A stretch of 64,000 nt of DNA from Rhizobium favelukesii. GTDB taxonomy: Bacteria; Pseudomonadota; Alphaproteobacteria; Rhizobiales; Rhizobiaceae. The notes beneath the pieces are model-generated. The model worked only from the letters and a program-made list of their open reading frames with translations, was not told the DNA's origin and did not search any database. Positions 10,764-19,832 of the stretch are shown piece by piece. Position numbers and translations under genes: made by a program. The stretch spans positions 496,001 through 560,000 of the forward strand of contig NZ_HG916854.1 of NCBI RefSeq assembly GCF_000577275.2, read 5' to 3'. Position 1 is the stretch's first letter. Every line of letters begins with the position of its first letter.

Positions 10764-10886
10764 TCAGCCCAAAAAACCGGAAAACCATCCCGCAAACAGC
10801 GCTAAAGCCACGGCCATCGCAACGAGTATCCATACACCGCAACCGCGCTTGGGCGGCTTCCCAGAATAGCGATCAGGATCAGCCAT
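10764..10886 (-). CDS. Very small membrane protein (40 aa)
   Basis: A 40-residue frame: a polar, basic start (MADPDRYSGKPPKRGCG) followed by one membrane helix (VWILVAMAVALALFAGWFSG). The ATG at 10886 follows TTGAGGCGAGCACC, a fair ribosome site. No family is recognised. Good initiation signal, a clean topology and flanking non-coding DNA support it. Confidence 0.5.
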   Translation of the reverse strand: MADPDRYSGKPPKRGCGVWILVAMAVALALFAGWFSGFLG

Positions 10887-11656
10887 GGTGCTCGCCTCAA
10901 GATAGCTCGGACGCAAAGCCCAGCGTCAGTCAAGAACGATAGATGAAGGCTCTGCGTCCGGCTAGCGGTTCACTCGCCTCTCCCTTTACGCGGATTGTGT
11001 TCCCAGCACCACAGCGCGGCGGTAGTGTGAAACACAAAAGTCCTCGCAATGTCGGCGGCGCAAATCGCCGACTGAAAGGTCGCGTCAGAGAAGGGACAAT
11101 CCTGACACGATCTATCCGGTAAACATACGGCTTGACGAATGGTTCTGTCGAACCGGGCTTCGGTTGCGTTCCTCAGGCTGTATCACCGGCTCAACGCCCC
11201 GGGTAGGGATGCTGGTCAGTCACGATATCGAGATGTTCGTCCGTGAGGTCGATGTTGGTTGGAAAGTTCATCCACGGCTCCTACACAAAGGTAAGAGCAC
11301 ATATGATCTCCCAATCGACTCTGGCCGGAAAATTTGGCCGACATGCGCACTGCGGATGCGCGTCACGCGCAGAACCGTAGACCCACCGCCAGCCACGCCG
11401 GAAGAGCAGCTCGCCGCACCTGTCGAAGCTATGGAGGCGGGCATGATTGCGGTGCGTAGTCAGGACGTCCGCATCGGGAATGGCAACCACATCATCAGTT
11501 TTCTCGAGCCTGAAAAACCCCGCATCGTCGAATGGCAGGGCGATGGACGACGAGGTCGAGCTAACGAAGAAGCTCTGCCCATCTTCTGCATTGTTCGCTT
11601 CAGCGCCTTCGATGACTTCAAGGAAGACCGTTGATGCCGCCATGCGTTGCTGACGG
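10887..11656. other. Stretch without a convincing gene
   Basis: About 770 bases. A minus-strand frame at 11281-11643 (120 codons) lacks a ribosome site and loses protein-like composition after about 70 residues; it could be a decayed gene. Nothing else is supported. Confidence 0.4.
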
Positions 11657-11926
11657 TTAGTGGATCATACGAGGGCCGGAATAATGCGGAAGAAGGCAAG
11701 CTATCTCGTCTTCAAGGCCCCGACAAAACTCCTCACTTTCGACGATCGAATCGAGGCTCGCGAACTTTCGCTGCCGAAGCTGATCCCGTTGCTGGAGAGC
11801 CTGACTGTAGAACACAAACATGTCATGCATTCGGTCGGCCTTGCATAAGTATGGACGAAGGTCAGGTCGCCTCATCAAAAATGAGGCCAGGCCATGCTTG
11901 AACCGATCCATCTCACCGTCATTCAT
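11657..11926 (-). CDS. Hypothetical protein (89 aa)
   Basis: No family recognised. From ATG 11926 it reads MNDGEMDRFKHGLASFLM and is rich in charged, helix-forming residues (FVFYSQALQQRDQLRQRKFAS, then SIVESEEFCRGLEDEIACLL), a natural composition for a small soluble protein. The ribosome site is weak, and a TTG at 11971 is an alternative start. Confidence 0.35.
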   Translation of the reverse strand: MNDGEMDRFKHGLASFLMRRPDLRPYLCKADRMHDMFVFYSQALQQRDQLRQRKFASLDSIVESEEFCRGLEDEIACLLPHYSGPRMIH

Positions 11927-12241
11927 CGTATTCGCCCGATGAGCAATTTTGAACCCTGTCTGGTCGCGCAAGCCTGAAGAGCGCTAGAGACAGCTTACAC
12001 GGCCATTCGCAAAACGAAGATGTAGGTGACACTGTTCCGAAAGAGAAACGGAGATTTCACCATAGCACGTCAGTGCCGGCTTATCATGAAGCGTTTTGCG
12101 AGTTACCAGCGGTCCGGGCGGCCAGCGCAAACCGGACGTCAATTGCTTCCGAGCCGCGATGTGAGTGGTCGTGGTGTGCCAACGGCAGGGCACTGGGCGA
12201 GCCCGTAGCCGCGGCTGCGCGCTGACCCACAAGCCGTCCCG

Positions 12242-12506
12242 TTGGGATGCTCGACGATCGATCTTCCCAACGATCTCATCAGCGAGCGTGTGAAATCGGG
12301 GCCTCGCCGCCGCTAAAGCGCGCGGCGAAAACTCGGACAACTGCCCGGCCAACGGCCCGAAGGCGGACAGGCTCGAGCCGAAGGTGCTGGCGTTCATCGA
12401 GGAAGGCCGCAGCTATCGGTGGATCGCTCATGATCTTGCTGTCAGCAAGAATACAGTGGCAGATATCGCAAAGCGAAACCGACACACTACGAATGACGCA
12501 GTTTAG
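12242..12506 (+). pseudogene. Serine recombinase (resolvase/invertase) C-terminal remnant
   Basis: Two frames join into the end of a Tn3-type resolvase. The first gives DLISERVKSG; after one extra G in the run at 12298-12301 the next frame gives GLAAAKARG, EPKVLAFIEEGRSYRWIA and the helix-turn-helix HDLAVSKNTVADIAKRN, stopping at 12506. The catalytic N-terminal domain with the active serine is absent. It is the trace of a lost mobile element. Confidence 0.7.
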
Positions 12507-12630
12507 TCGATACCGGCCATCTGGCCGTTTTCCCAGCAGCGACCGGGCGGGTGGGAACTGTTCGTTCCCGTTCACCCCGATCAAAAGGGAAGTCGCGCCA
12601 AGTAAGCCGTCATTTGGGCCTTCGCCAGCC

Positions 12631-12873
12631 TTATCTCATCGACATCAGATTGGTGATGAGGCCCGCCTTAATATTGAGAGTGGGGCGAGGCGCCTCGCTA
12701 TGGCCGATGTCCTTCAGCAGATCGGGTGTCAGGTCTGCTATCGCCCTGCGCCTTGCAACGGTCTGCTGCCACGCCGTGAAGGCAGCGACCATTGTTGCCA
12801 TGCTTTTCAACGCTGTCCCTAGCAGCAGCCGGTTCGATGCGCGGTTCTCCGCGAGAGTTTCCGTGTGAGCCAT
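12631..12873 (-). CDS. DUF1127 family small protein
   Basis: 80 residues from ATG 12873 behind a strong GGGAGGCACAA site. The C-terminal half carries the DUF1127 (YjiS-like) pattern: a helix with WQQTVARRRAIADLTPDLLKDIG. In alphaproteobacteria such small Arg-rich proteins are often stress- or phosphate-related and some bind RNA. The longer frame starting at 12978 has no ribosome site and is rejected. Confidence 0.8.
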   Translation of the reverse strand: MAHTETLAENRASNRLLLGTALKSMATMVAAFTAWQQTVARRRAIADLTPDLLKDIGHSEAPRPTLNIKAGLITNLMSMR

Positions 12874-13043
12874 TTGTGCCTCCCGTTCCAGATTGCGGTC
12901 GGAGCTTGCCACACGGGCGATTTGTGGCTGTTCGGCTAGGCGTGAACCACTGAGGCAAGTCCGGCGGGCTGCCGTCAAATCTGCGTTAAATCGACCGGCT
13001 AAGATGCTATTCTGTTGGCGCGGTCGAAATCTGGAGATGAATC

Positions 13044-15044
13044 GTGCGCATCCGGTTGCTTGGCGGTCTCGAAATTACGTCCCCGGAGGGCGCCCCCATC
13101 CGCTTCGCCACGCGCAAGTCTTCGCTTATTTTTGCCGCCTTGGTCCTGGCAGGCAGCCGCGGCCTCCGTCGCGAGTTGCTTGCCGAAGCCTTTTGGCCGG
13201 GACGGGGCGATCTGCAGTCGCGTAACAGCCTGCGCCAGGCGGTTGCTGACATCAGACGGTGGTTTCCCAACGGCAGCGATGCCGCCATCTTTGTCGAGGG
13301 GGATCAGGAAACGGTCGCGCTCGCAGCTAGTCCGCATGAAGCGGATATTTGGCTTTTTGATCAGAAGCTCGTTGAAGGCAGGACGGCGGACCTCGCCTTC
13401 GCAGCCGACCTCTACCGCGACGACATCCTTGCGGGCGAAGCCATTCCCGACGGCCCGGGTGAATGGTTCGGCCCGTATCAGAGCAGATATCAGCAGAAAG
13501 CGCAGCAGTTGGTGGAACGGCTGAGCCTTGCATTATCCGGCGCCGGGCTCAAAGCCGAAACGGCTTGCGAAGGACTCGCGGAAAGGTTGCTCGCTTCGGA
13601 CCCGACCGCGGAGGCGGCCCATCGCGCGCTGATGCGAATCCACGCTCTTAGGGGTCACGAAAACGCGGCCTTGCGCCAGTTCGAGCTGTGTCGGGCGACC
13701 TTGCAAAAGCATCTGGGAATGGAACCTGAGGCACAGACAAAATCCCTGGCGGCTTCAGTGCAATCACGGGAGCGGGGCGGATACAACCAGACCGAGTCGC
13801 CGCACAATTCCGCGTTGCCGCCGCAGAGTTGCCAAGACCCGGCGAGACGGCACGATCGGCCGTCGGTTGCGGTGATGCCGTTCGACAATCTCGGTGGGAC
13901 GGATGACGAATATTTCGTGGATGGCGTCGTGGAGGAAATTACCGCGGCCCTGTCTCGCGTTCGCGATTTCTTTGTCATCGCACGCCAGTCCGCCTTCACT
14001 TATAAGGGACGCTTCGTCGACGTGCGTGAGGTCGGCAGGGAACTCGGCGTCAACTATGCGGTCGAAGGCACCGTTCGCCGGGGCGGTGACCGGCTGCGCA
14101 TATCCGTGCAACTGGTCGACGCCGAGACGCGGACCCAGCTGTGGTCCGAGCGCTACGAGGGCGCGATCGAGGACGTTTTCGAGTTCCAGGACCGGATCGC
14201 AGCGCAGGTGGCCGGTGCCATCCATCCGGCCATCCGCGGTGCCGAGATCGAGCTGGCCAAGCGCAAGCCGCCGGCCAGTCTGCGGGCCTATGACCTCGTC
14301 CTGCGCGCCTACCCGAACCTTTGGGGCCGCCGAAAGGATACCAACAACCAGGCGATCGAGCTGCTGCAGAAAGCGATCGCCATTGATCCGACCTATGGCC
14401 GCGCGCACGCACTTTTGGCGTGGTGCCACGCCTCAAGCGCCTCGTACCTCTGGACCGAGCATCCGAACCCCGAACTGGAAGAGGCGCTCGTCGCGGTTGA
14501 GGCTGCAGGCGCTATCAGCGATGATCCGACCGCGTTGGCCGCCGCCGGCGCGGCAATGAGCATGTGCGGCGACCAAGATCGTGCCACCACGTTTATCGAA
14601 AAGGCGCTGACGCTTGATCCGAACAATGCCTGGGCATGGGCACGCTACGGTTGGATTGCGATCTACATGGGCGAAGACACTCGCGCGACGGAACGGTTTC
14701 AGCGCGCGATGACACTGAGCCCAATGGATCCCCTCGCATTCAACATGAGATTGGGAATGGCCACCTCGCTAGCCAAGGCAGGCTCTCTTACCCAGGCGAT
14801 CGCGATCGCCCGTGAGGTCATTGCCGGCCACCCTGACATTATCATGTCATATCGATACCTCGCCGCTTGGTCCGCGATGAGCGGCGACCTGGAGGCTGCC
14901 CGCTGGGCCGCGCAGAAGCTCTTGGCTGCCCAGCCAGGCTTCACCATCAACCAATATCGGTCGCTGCCTTTCTTTCGACACCTGCCGACATGGGCAGACC
15001 AAGTGGCCGAAGCCTTGAGGCAGGCAGGATTGCCTGACCGCTGA
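13044..15044 (+). CDS. BTAD/OmpR-type regulator with TolB-like and TPR domains
   Basis: 666 residues. Residues 1-90 form an OmpR-type winged helix (MRIRLLGGLEITSPEG, RNSLRQAVADIRRWF), 96-235 the bacterial transcriptional activator domain (EAAHRALMRIHALRGHENAAL), about 272-400 a TolB-like domain (SVAVMPFDNLGG, GVNYAVEGTVRRGGDRLRIS) and the rest TPR repeats (for example ALTLDPNNAWAWARYGWIAIYMG). The start is a GTG at 13044 after TGGAGATGAATC. Its central and C-terminal parts are of the same type as those of the cyclase at 29492-31270, with a DNA-binding head in place of a cyclase head. Targets are unknown. Confidence 0.85.
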   Translation: MRIRLLGGLEITSPEGAPIRFATRKSSLIFAALVLAGSRGLRRELLAEAFWPGRGDLQSRNSLRQAVADIRRWFPNGSDAAIFVEGDQETVALAASPHEADIWLFDQKLVEGRTADLAFAADLYRDDILAGEAIPDGPGEWFGPYQSRYQQKAQQLVERLSLALSGAGLKAETACEGLAERLLASDPTAEAAHRALMRIHALRGHENAALRQFELCRATLQKHLGMEPEAQTKSLAASVQSRERGGYNQTESPHNSALPPQSCQDPARRHDRPSVAVMPFDNLGGTDDEYFVDGVVEEITAALSRVRDFFVIARQSAFTYKGRFVDVREVGRELGVNYAVEGTVRRGGDRLRISVQLVDAETRTQLWSERYEGAIEDVFEFQDRIAAQVAGAIHPAIRGAEIELAKRKPPASLRAYDLVLRAYPNLWGRRKDTNNQAIELLQKAIAIDPTYGRAHALLAWCHASSASYLWTEHPNPELEEALVAVEAAGAISDDPTALAAAGAAMSMCGDQDRATTFIEKALTLDPNNAWAWARYGWIAIYMGEDTRATERFQRAMTLSPMDPLAFNMRLGMATSLAKAGSLTQAIAIAREVIAGHPDIIMSYRYLAAWSAMSGDLEAARWAAQKLLAAQPGFTINQYRSLPFFRHLPTWADQVAEALRQAGLPDR

Positions 15045-15411
15045 TCGATGAAACGTCAGGCGAGACCGCGAGGTCCGTTGTGGCATGGAGAAATCCCCTT
15101 CGGCCGCAGTTCCCAGCGCCCGCTGCGGTGGCAACCGTTCCGGCTGCACTAGCACCGGCCCCAGCCAGCGACGTTTCGCGCGTCAAGGCAGCCCAATCCG
15201 TTAAATGACGAAGGCAATGCCGCTTACGATGTTACGGTCATCCACTCGCGCAATACCGCGTGATAATGAAACGTACGGCTTTGTTCGACGCATTTGCGCT
15301 TGGGATCACAGCATTAAATCATGCATTGCAGTGCCTCCTTCCACCGCAATTGAATTTCCCTCGATATGGCTGCAGTGGCAAATGCCGCCGGCTTCTATTT
15401 GCCCCCGAACG
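15045..15411. other. Stretch without a recognised gene
   Basis: About 370 bases. Around 15110-15205 one frame is rich in Ala, Pro and Val (VATVPAALAPAPASDVSRV) and ends at a stop, possibly the tail of a lost exported protein. I see no start or ribosome site for it. Confidence 0.35.
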
Positions 15412-16413
15412 TCACTTCACAGCGACGACGACCTTCCCCTTCGCACGACCCGTCTCGACATAACCGAGCGCCTCGTTGGTCCTCGCGAACGGCAAGACCC
15501 GGTCCACTACCGGTCGGATGACACCTGCCTCGATGAGGGAGGTGATCCGACCAAGCTGCGAACCATTCGCTGTCATGAAGAGAAACGAATAGTCGATCCC
15601 CCGCCGTTTCGATTTTCTCCTGATCCCGAAGCTAAGTATGCGCATGACCTGTTGAAGCAGCCAGCCGGAGCCGCTTTGCCTCGCGAAGTCGGGATCAGGC
15701 GGACCGGAAATCGAGATCAGCTTTCCGCCGGGTTTCAGCACAGAAAGGGATTTCTCCAGCGTGTCCTTCCCAAGGCTGTTCAGCACGACGTCATAGCCCT
15801 GCAGCACTTTCTCGAAGTCATCCTTCGTGTAGTCGATCACGACGTCTGCGCCGAGACTTTTCACAAGAGCGATATTAGCCGTGCTCGTGGTCGTGGCGAC
15901 ATATGCTCCGAGATGCTTGGCAAGCTGGATCGCGATCGTGCCCACACCGCCCGAGCCGGCATGGATCAGCACCTTCTGCCCCTTTTGCACATTGGCCCGC
16001 TCGATCAGCACCTGCCATGCGGTTAGGGCGACAAGCGGAACGGATGCGGCCTCTTCCATCGTCAGATTGTTCGGCTTCATTGCTACATCGGCCTCGTCCA
16101 TGGCGATATACTCTGCGAATGTCCCGATGCGATCCTGGGCCGGACGTGCATAGACGGCATCACCGGGCTTAAATTGCCGGACCTTGGCCCCGACCCGGAC
16201 CACGATGCCGGCGACATCGTTGCCCAGCACCAGCGGAAGCCGGTAGGGCAGGATGAGCTTGAACTCTCCGTCCCTAATCTTGCTGTCCAGGACGTTCACG
16301 CCGGCGGCATGAATCTCGACCATGACGTCGTTCTCACGTAACTCCGGCAGGGCACTTTCGCCGAGCCGCAGAGCGCCGCCTTTCTCATAGCGATCGATCA
16401 GGAATGATTTCAT
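15412..16413 (-). CDS. Zinc-free MDR-family NAD(P)H-dependent oxidoreductase (quinone reductase type)
   Basis: 333 residues. The N-terminal GroES-like domain has HAAGVNVLDSKIRDG and lacks structural-zinc cysteines; the Rossmann motif is HAGSGGVGTIAIQLAKHLGA. These enzymes reduce quinones or enones with NADPH. ATG 16413 gives family length. It lies 56 bases downstream of an SDR gene on the same strand, and both are divergent from an HxlR regulator, so the pair is probably controlled by it. HxlR proteins often respond to quinones or aldehydes, which fits. Confidence 0.87.
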   Translation of the reverse strand: MKSFLIDRYEKGGALRLGESALPELRENDVMVEIHAAGVNVLDSKIRDGEFKLILPYRLPLVLGNDVAGIVVRVGAKVRQFKPGDAVYARPAQDRIGTFAEYIAMDEADVAMKPNNLTMEEAASVPLVALTAWQVLIERANVQKGQKVLIHAGSGGVGTIAIQLAKHLGAYVATTTSTANIALVKSLGADVVIDYTKDDFEKVLQGYDVVLNSLGKDTLEKSLSVLKPGGKLISISGPPDPDFARQSGSGWLLQQVMRILSFGIRRKSKRRGIDYSFLFMTANGSQLGRITSLIEAGVIRPVVDRVLPFARTNEALGYVETGRAKGKVVVAVK

Positions 16414-16469
16414 CAGATTAGCTTTCGTTTGTGTGGTGCACCGGCAGCGTCGGGAGTGCAGCGGCAACG

Positions 16470-17285
16470 TCAATCGGGAAGTCTGTTGAATTTCCGAAGG
16501 TTCTTGTCGACGAAGGCCTCGGGCAGGAAGCGCCGTATAAAGCGGACCTGTCGTGCAGCCTTTCCAGCCGTGTAGCGGCGTTTCGGCGATGCCGCATTGG
16601 CGGCCCTTACGACGGCTTCGGCGACTACCTCGGGTGCATCGCCCTTCGCGACAATCTCGCGCATCAACCTTTCTGCGCCGGCGCGAACCGTATCATAGAT
16701 GCCAAGTGGTCGGTCCGGCCGCGTGATGTTCTCTTCGAAGGAGGTGCGCGTGACGCCCGGCTCGACAAGCACGATGCGGGTGCCCTGTGTACGCACTTCA
16801 TGGTCGAGAGACTCCGAATAGCCTTCGATTGCGTGCTTGGTCGACGCGTAGAGTGCATTGTAGGGGGCGGGGATCAGCCCGAGAATTGAACTGAGGTTGA
16901 TGATCCGGCCTCGACGTTGTCGTCTCATCACCGGCAGGACCGCATTTGTCATGCGTATGGTGCCGAACACGTTCACGTCGAATACGGCCTTGGCCTGTTC
17001 CGTCGTGGATTCCTCAGCACCGCCAAGCAATCCGATCCCGGCATTGTTGACGAGAACATCGACCCGCCCCGCGCGCCTTAGAACCTCGTCGACGACGCTC
17101 TCTACGGCTGCATCGTTGGTCACGTCGCAGATGAGCATCGTGATCCCATCGGCAGTGTCGGGCATCGGCTTTCGGCTGGTGCCGAAGACACGGTAGCCAT
17201 CGCGCCGTAGCGCTTGTGCCGTCACCAGCCCGATGCCGGAGGAGGCACCCGTCACCAGTGCAATGCCGCGTTGTATTTTACTCAT
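16470..17285 (-). CDS. Short-chain dehydrogenase/reductase (classical SDR)
   Basis: 271 residues with cofactor motif TGASSGIGLVTA (near residue 12), the NNAG motif in VDVLVNNAGIGL and the catalytic set Ser in INLSSILG with YASTK. The start at 17285 (MSKIQRG) gives standard SDR length. It shares a divergent promoter region with the HxlR regulator and is probably cotranscribed with the MDR oxidoreductase downstream. The substrate cannot be read from sequence. Confidence 0.9.
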   Translation of the reverse strand: MSKIQRGIALVTGASSGIGLVTAQALRRDGYRVFGTSRKPMPDTADGITMLICDVTNDAAVESVVDEVLRRAGRVDVLVNNAGIGLLGGAEESTTEQAKAVFDVNVFGTIRMTNAVLPVMRRQRRGRIINLSSILGLIPAPYNALYASTKHAIEGYSESLDHEVRTQGTRIVLVEPGVTRTSFEENITRPDRPLGIYDTVRAGAERLMREIVAKGDAPEVVAEAVVRAANAASPKRRYTAGKAARQVRFIRRFLPEAFVDKNLRKFNRLPD

Positions 17286-17335
17286 CGGGCTTCCGCTTTC
17301 AATTTTGTCATGGAACATCGTTGAGCAATCAGTTA

Positions 17336-17350
17336 CTATCAAATCGATAG
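17336..17350. promoter_or_regulatory. Candidate HxlR operator palindrome
   Basis: CTATC, five bases, GATAG. It lies 27 bases before the HxlR start and 51 before the divergent SDR start, inside a locally AT-rich promoter region. Position is the main evidence. Confidence 0.4.
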
Positions 17351-17376
17351 CAAGTCACTACTAAAAAGATATCGAC

Positions 17377-17808
17377 ATGAAGAATCTTTCGGACCAACCG
17401 TGCCTGATTGCCCGCAGCCTGGCGCTCGTGGGCGATGCGTGGAGCATGCTGATCATGCGCGACGCCCATGCCGGGCTGACCCGCTTCGACGATTTTCGCA
17501 GGAGCCTCGGTATCGCACCGACGATGCTGACGGGGCGGCTTTCATCACTGACCGAGGAGGGGTTGCTGGAAAAACGCCGCTATTCCGACCGTCCCCCGCG
17601 GGACGAATATGTGCTGACGGAAGCGGGCCGCGACTTTCTGCCGGTTCTGTTTGCGATCGGCGCGTGGGGGCGCAAGCATCGCGGCGGCGGCGAGGTGACC
17701 CGTTTCTTTGACGCCGAGACCGGAACGGAGATTGATCCCGTCACCATCGACCGCGCGACCGGCGCTCCGGTCGGAACACGTCCCATTCGTATCGCCGCAC
17801 CTGAATGA
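17377..17808 (+). CDS. HxlR-family transcriptional regulator
   Basis: 143 residues. Cys9 in SDQPCLIARSLALVGDAW is the conserved N-terminal cysteine of the family, followed by the winged helix (FRRSLGIAPTMLTGRLSSL, EEGLLEKRRYSDRPPRDEY). Members are small dimeric repressors or activators sensing reactive electrophiles or quinones. It is divergent from an SDR/MDR oxidoreductase pair that it most likely controls. Confidence 0.88.
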   Translation: MKNLSDQPCLIARSLALVGDAWSMLIMRDAHAGLTRFDDFRRSLGIAPTMLTGRLSSLTEEGLLEKRRYSDRPPRDEYVLTEAGRDFLPVLFAIGAWGRKHRGGGEVTRFFDAETGTEIDPVTIDRATGAPVGTRPIRIAAPE

Positions 17809-17997
17809 AGGGCTCCACGCTGATGAAGCAGCGCGCTGACAGCTCCTGTTGAAAACGCTCTCTTGCGGCGCAAAGTTGCAGGTTGGTAGCCCGTTCGTCG
17901 GGCGATGCTTCATGGCAGTTGCTGCAAAATGCTGATGTCAGATTAATAGGTCGTGAGCTTAACAGCAGACGTAACAGCCCGCCGCCATCAGCTTACG

Positions 17998-18369
17998 TCA
18001 GGCTCCGTCCTTCTTGAACTCGAATAGCTCGATGACGTTGCCCGATGGGTCTTCGAGCAAGATGGCCCGGCCGGCACCGCCGTCGCTGATTTTGCCGCGG
18101 AATCTTGCATCAGCCCGGCGCAATCGCTCAATGAGGACATCGATCTCGTTCGTAACGATCATAAATCGGTTCCACCCGCCCGGCTTCGGATCGCCGCCCG
18201 CCTGACCACCGCTCCCCGCACCCGGGGCGCTGAGATACAGCGTCAAGTCGTCGCGCTGCAGTGCGGCGAACTTGCCCGGACTATGCTTGTCGATCTTGAA
18301 ATCGAGATTGTCTCGATAGAACGCGACCGCCTCGTTGACGTCTGCAACGATGTATCGGACGGATGCCAT
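17998..18369 (-). CDS. VOC (glyoxalase/bleomycin-resistance) family protein
   Basis: 123 residues, one VOC unit pair: ASVRYIVADVNEAVAFYRDN at the start and EDPSGNVIELFEF near the end, the Glu being the usual metal ligand. It could act in glyoxalase-type isomerisation or drug binding; no specific substrate is readable. It stands alone between non-coding stretches. Confidence 0.83.
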   Translation of the reverse strand: MASVRYIVADVNEAVAFYRDNLDFKIDKHSPGKFAALQRDDLTLYLSAPGAGSGGQAGGDPKPGGWNRFMIVTNEIDVLIERLRRADARFRGKISDGGAGRAILLEDPSGNVIELFEFKKDGA

Positions 18370-18600
18370 CCAACCTTCTCCTCTGTCTTGTCGCTACAAC
18401 AGTCAACTCGCGCAAAGGTTCCCTGTCGGTGGAGCCGAGTGCAGAAGCGGGCTGTCTGGATGCCAGCCGAAGCAGTCGGATTGAGGGTTTGGGACGTAGG
18501 CCGTATCTCGGCGGTGTTTATGGCACCCCATACGACCGACATTGGGTCGCTTGCCGGATGGCGGCTTTCATATCGTCCCCAGATTCTGGCCAGGCGCATG

Positions 18601-18745
18601 ACGGACAGATCGCAGCACGCTGCTAGACGATCTCGGCCCGAGCCGATCGTGCTCGCAGACAGAGCCTATGATGCCGATCGCATCCGCTCGCTCGTTGAGG
18701 AGCAGGGCTTCGCTGCCCTCGATATTGAAGGAACCCGAACCGGAC
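18601..18745 (+). pseudogene. IS5-family transposase fragment
   Basis: One frame reads PIVLADRAYDADRIRSL followed by VEEQGFAALDIEGTR, the segment of IS5-group DDE transposases around the second catalytic Asp (LADRAYDAD). Flanking frames are broken and no terminal repeats are visible. Confidence 0.6.
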
Positions 18746-18920
18746 GTGGCGAAAACAGCGGAAGGTCTGCCCGACTATGCAGACTCCGGTTTGTATTTGT
18801 CAGGGGCCTCACAGAGGGAGATCGCAGCGGGGGTTCCGCAACAACAGCCGAGACCTCCCTCTATATCCTTCCAAGCGAGGACAGCGGGAGAACTAGGACC
18901 AAACTGGTTTTCGAAAAGTC

Positions 18921-18933
18921 GGACCTAAGTCTG
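18921..18933. promoter_or_regulatory. GGACCTAAGTC-type palindrome
   Basis: GGACCTAAGTCTG, one mismatch from the inverse of GGACTTAGGTCC at 23081. One of five related sites between 18.9 and 23.1 kb. Confidence 0.35.
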
Positions 18934-19235
18934 ACCAGGCCACCTTCTCATCTCGCTCCAGAACGGGTGATCGCGGCCGGTTGAGGCCAAATCAGGAGGA
19001 TCATTAATCTCTACATTGAAAGCTTCACAAATCACCAACATTGGTGCGCAATGGGACGATAGCACAACGTTCATCGTGCCGAGAAACCCAACGCTTTCTG
19101 CCGGTCGGACCCTCGATAGCGTCGATCGCTGTGCGGCGAGGGGCCAAGTCCAGCGAGACCGATCACGACAAGGCCGATTCCATCACAACTCGTGGCGACG
19201 GCTTGGGCATAGCTCCTGCTTGCGATGCAGTGATC

Positions 19236-19248
19236 GGACAAAGGTCCC
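19236..19248. promoter_or_regulatory. GGACAAAGGTCCC palindrome
   Basis: A related imperfect copy, CGACTGAAGTCCG, follows at 19258-19270, two helical turns away. Both lie just upstream of the stress-type promoter of the DUF1236 gene. Confidence 0.35.
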
Positions 19249-19276
19249 AGAGACCTCCGACTGAAGTCCGAGCGTT

Positions 19277-19301
19277 GGAACAGTCCCGACACTTGTCTGT
19301 T
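19277..19301 (+). promoter_or_regulatory. EcfG/RpoE2-type stress promoter
   Basis: GGAAC at 19277-19281, 17 bases, GTT at 19299-19301. This spacing recurs at four other promoters in the window and matches the alphaproteobacterial general stress sigma factor. It lies 44 bases before the DUF1236 start. Confidence 0.5.
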
Positions 19302-19344
19302 CAAACGGCGAGCGGACAATGCCGCTTCAAATGGAGGAAAACCA

Positions 19345-19740
19345 ATGCTCATCAGAATGATTGGAACCGCGACGACTGTTCTCTTGCTGTCAAGTTCCGT
19401 ATTTGCGCAGTCGTCCACAGTGACTGGTGCCGCTGGTGGGGCCGCGACCGGCGCTATTGTTGGCGGGCCTGCCGGTGCCGCCGTTGGCGGAATCGTAGGT
19501 GGGGTGGCAGGAAGCCTCCTCGATCCCCCGCCACAAAAAGTAATCACCTATGTCCAGCAAGCACCCGCGCCTACGACGAAGGTCGTCGTCAAGGAGAAGG
19601 TCGTTGTTGGTCAACCGCTTCCGCAGACGGTCATCGTCACACCGGTTCCTGATGACCCGAAATACGCATACGCCATCGTCAACGACCAGCGTGTGATCGT
19701 AGAACCTTCCTCCCGGAAGGTTATCCAGGTCATTCAGTAA
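19345..19740 (+). CDS. DUF1236-type exported protein
   Basis: 131 residues. The signal peptide (MLIRMIGTATTVLLLSSSVFA-Q) leads to a Gly/Ala-rich stretch (AAGGAATGAIVGGPAGAAVG) of the glycine-zipper kind, then a Val-rich tail ending DDPKYAYAIVNDQRVIVEP, the DUF1236 pattern. It is probably periplasmic or outer-membrane associated. GGAGGAAAACC precedes the ATG, a stress-type promoter lies upstream and a tetraloop terminator follows. Function unknown. Confidence 0.8.
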   Translation: MLIRMIGTATTVLLLSSSVFAQSSTVTGAAGGAATGAIVGGPAGAAVGGIVGGVAGSLLDPPPQKVITYVQQAPAPTTKVVVKEKVVVGQPLPQTVIVTPVPDDPKYAYAIVNDQRVIVEPSSRKVIQVIQ

Positions 19741-19745
19741 CCTAT

Positions 19746-19764
19746 GGCGGCTTCGGCCGCCTTT
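19746..19764 (+). terminator. Hairpin terminator with UUCG loop
   Basis: GGCGGC-TTCG-GCCGCC followed by TTT, six bases after the DUF1236 stop. The U tract is short. Confidence 0.55.
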
Positions 19765-19832
19765 CATCAAACACAAGGTGCACGCCCGCCGTGCGGACGA
19801 TAGGGTGCGCCCAAACACTCGGGAGATTCAAA

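Larger units (their letters stand above)
18746..19344. other. Intergenic region with palindromes and a stress-type promoter
   Basis: About 600 bases without a convincing gene. It holds two GGAC...GTCC palindromes and a GGAAC-N17-GTT promoter before the DUF1236 gene. Confidence 0.45.
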
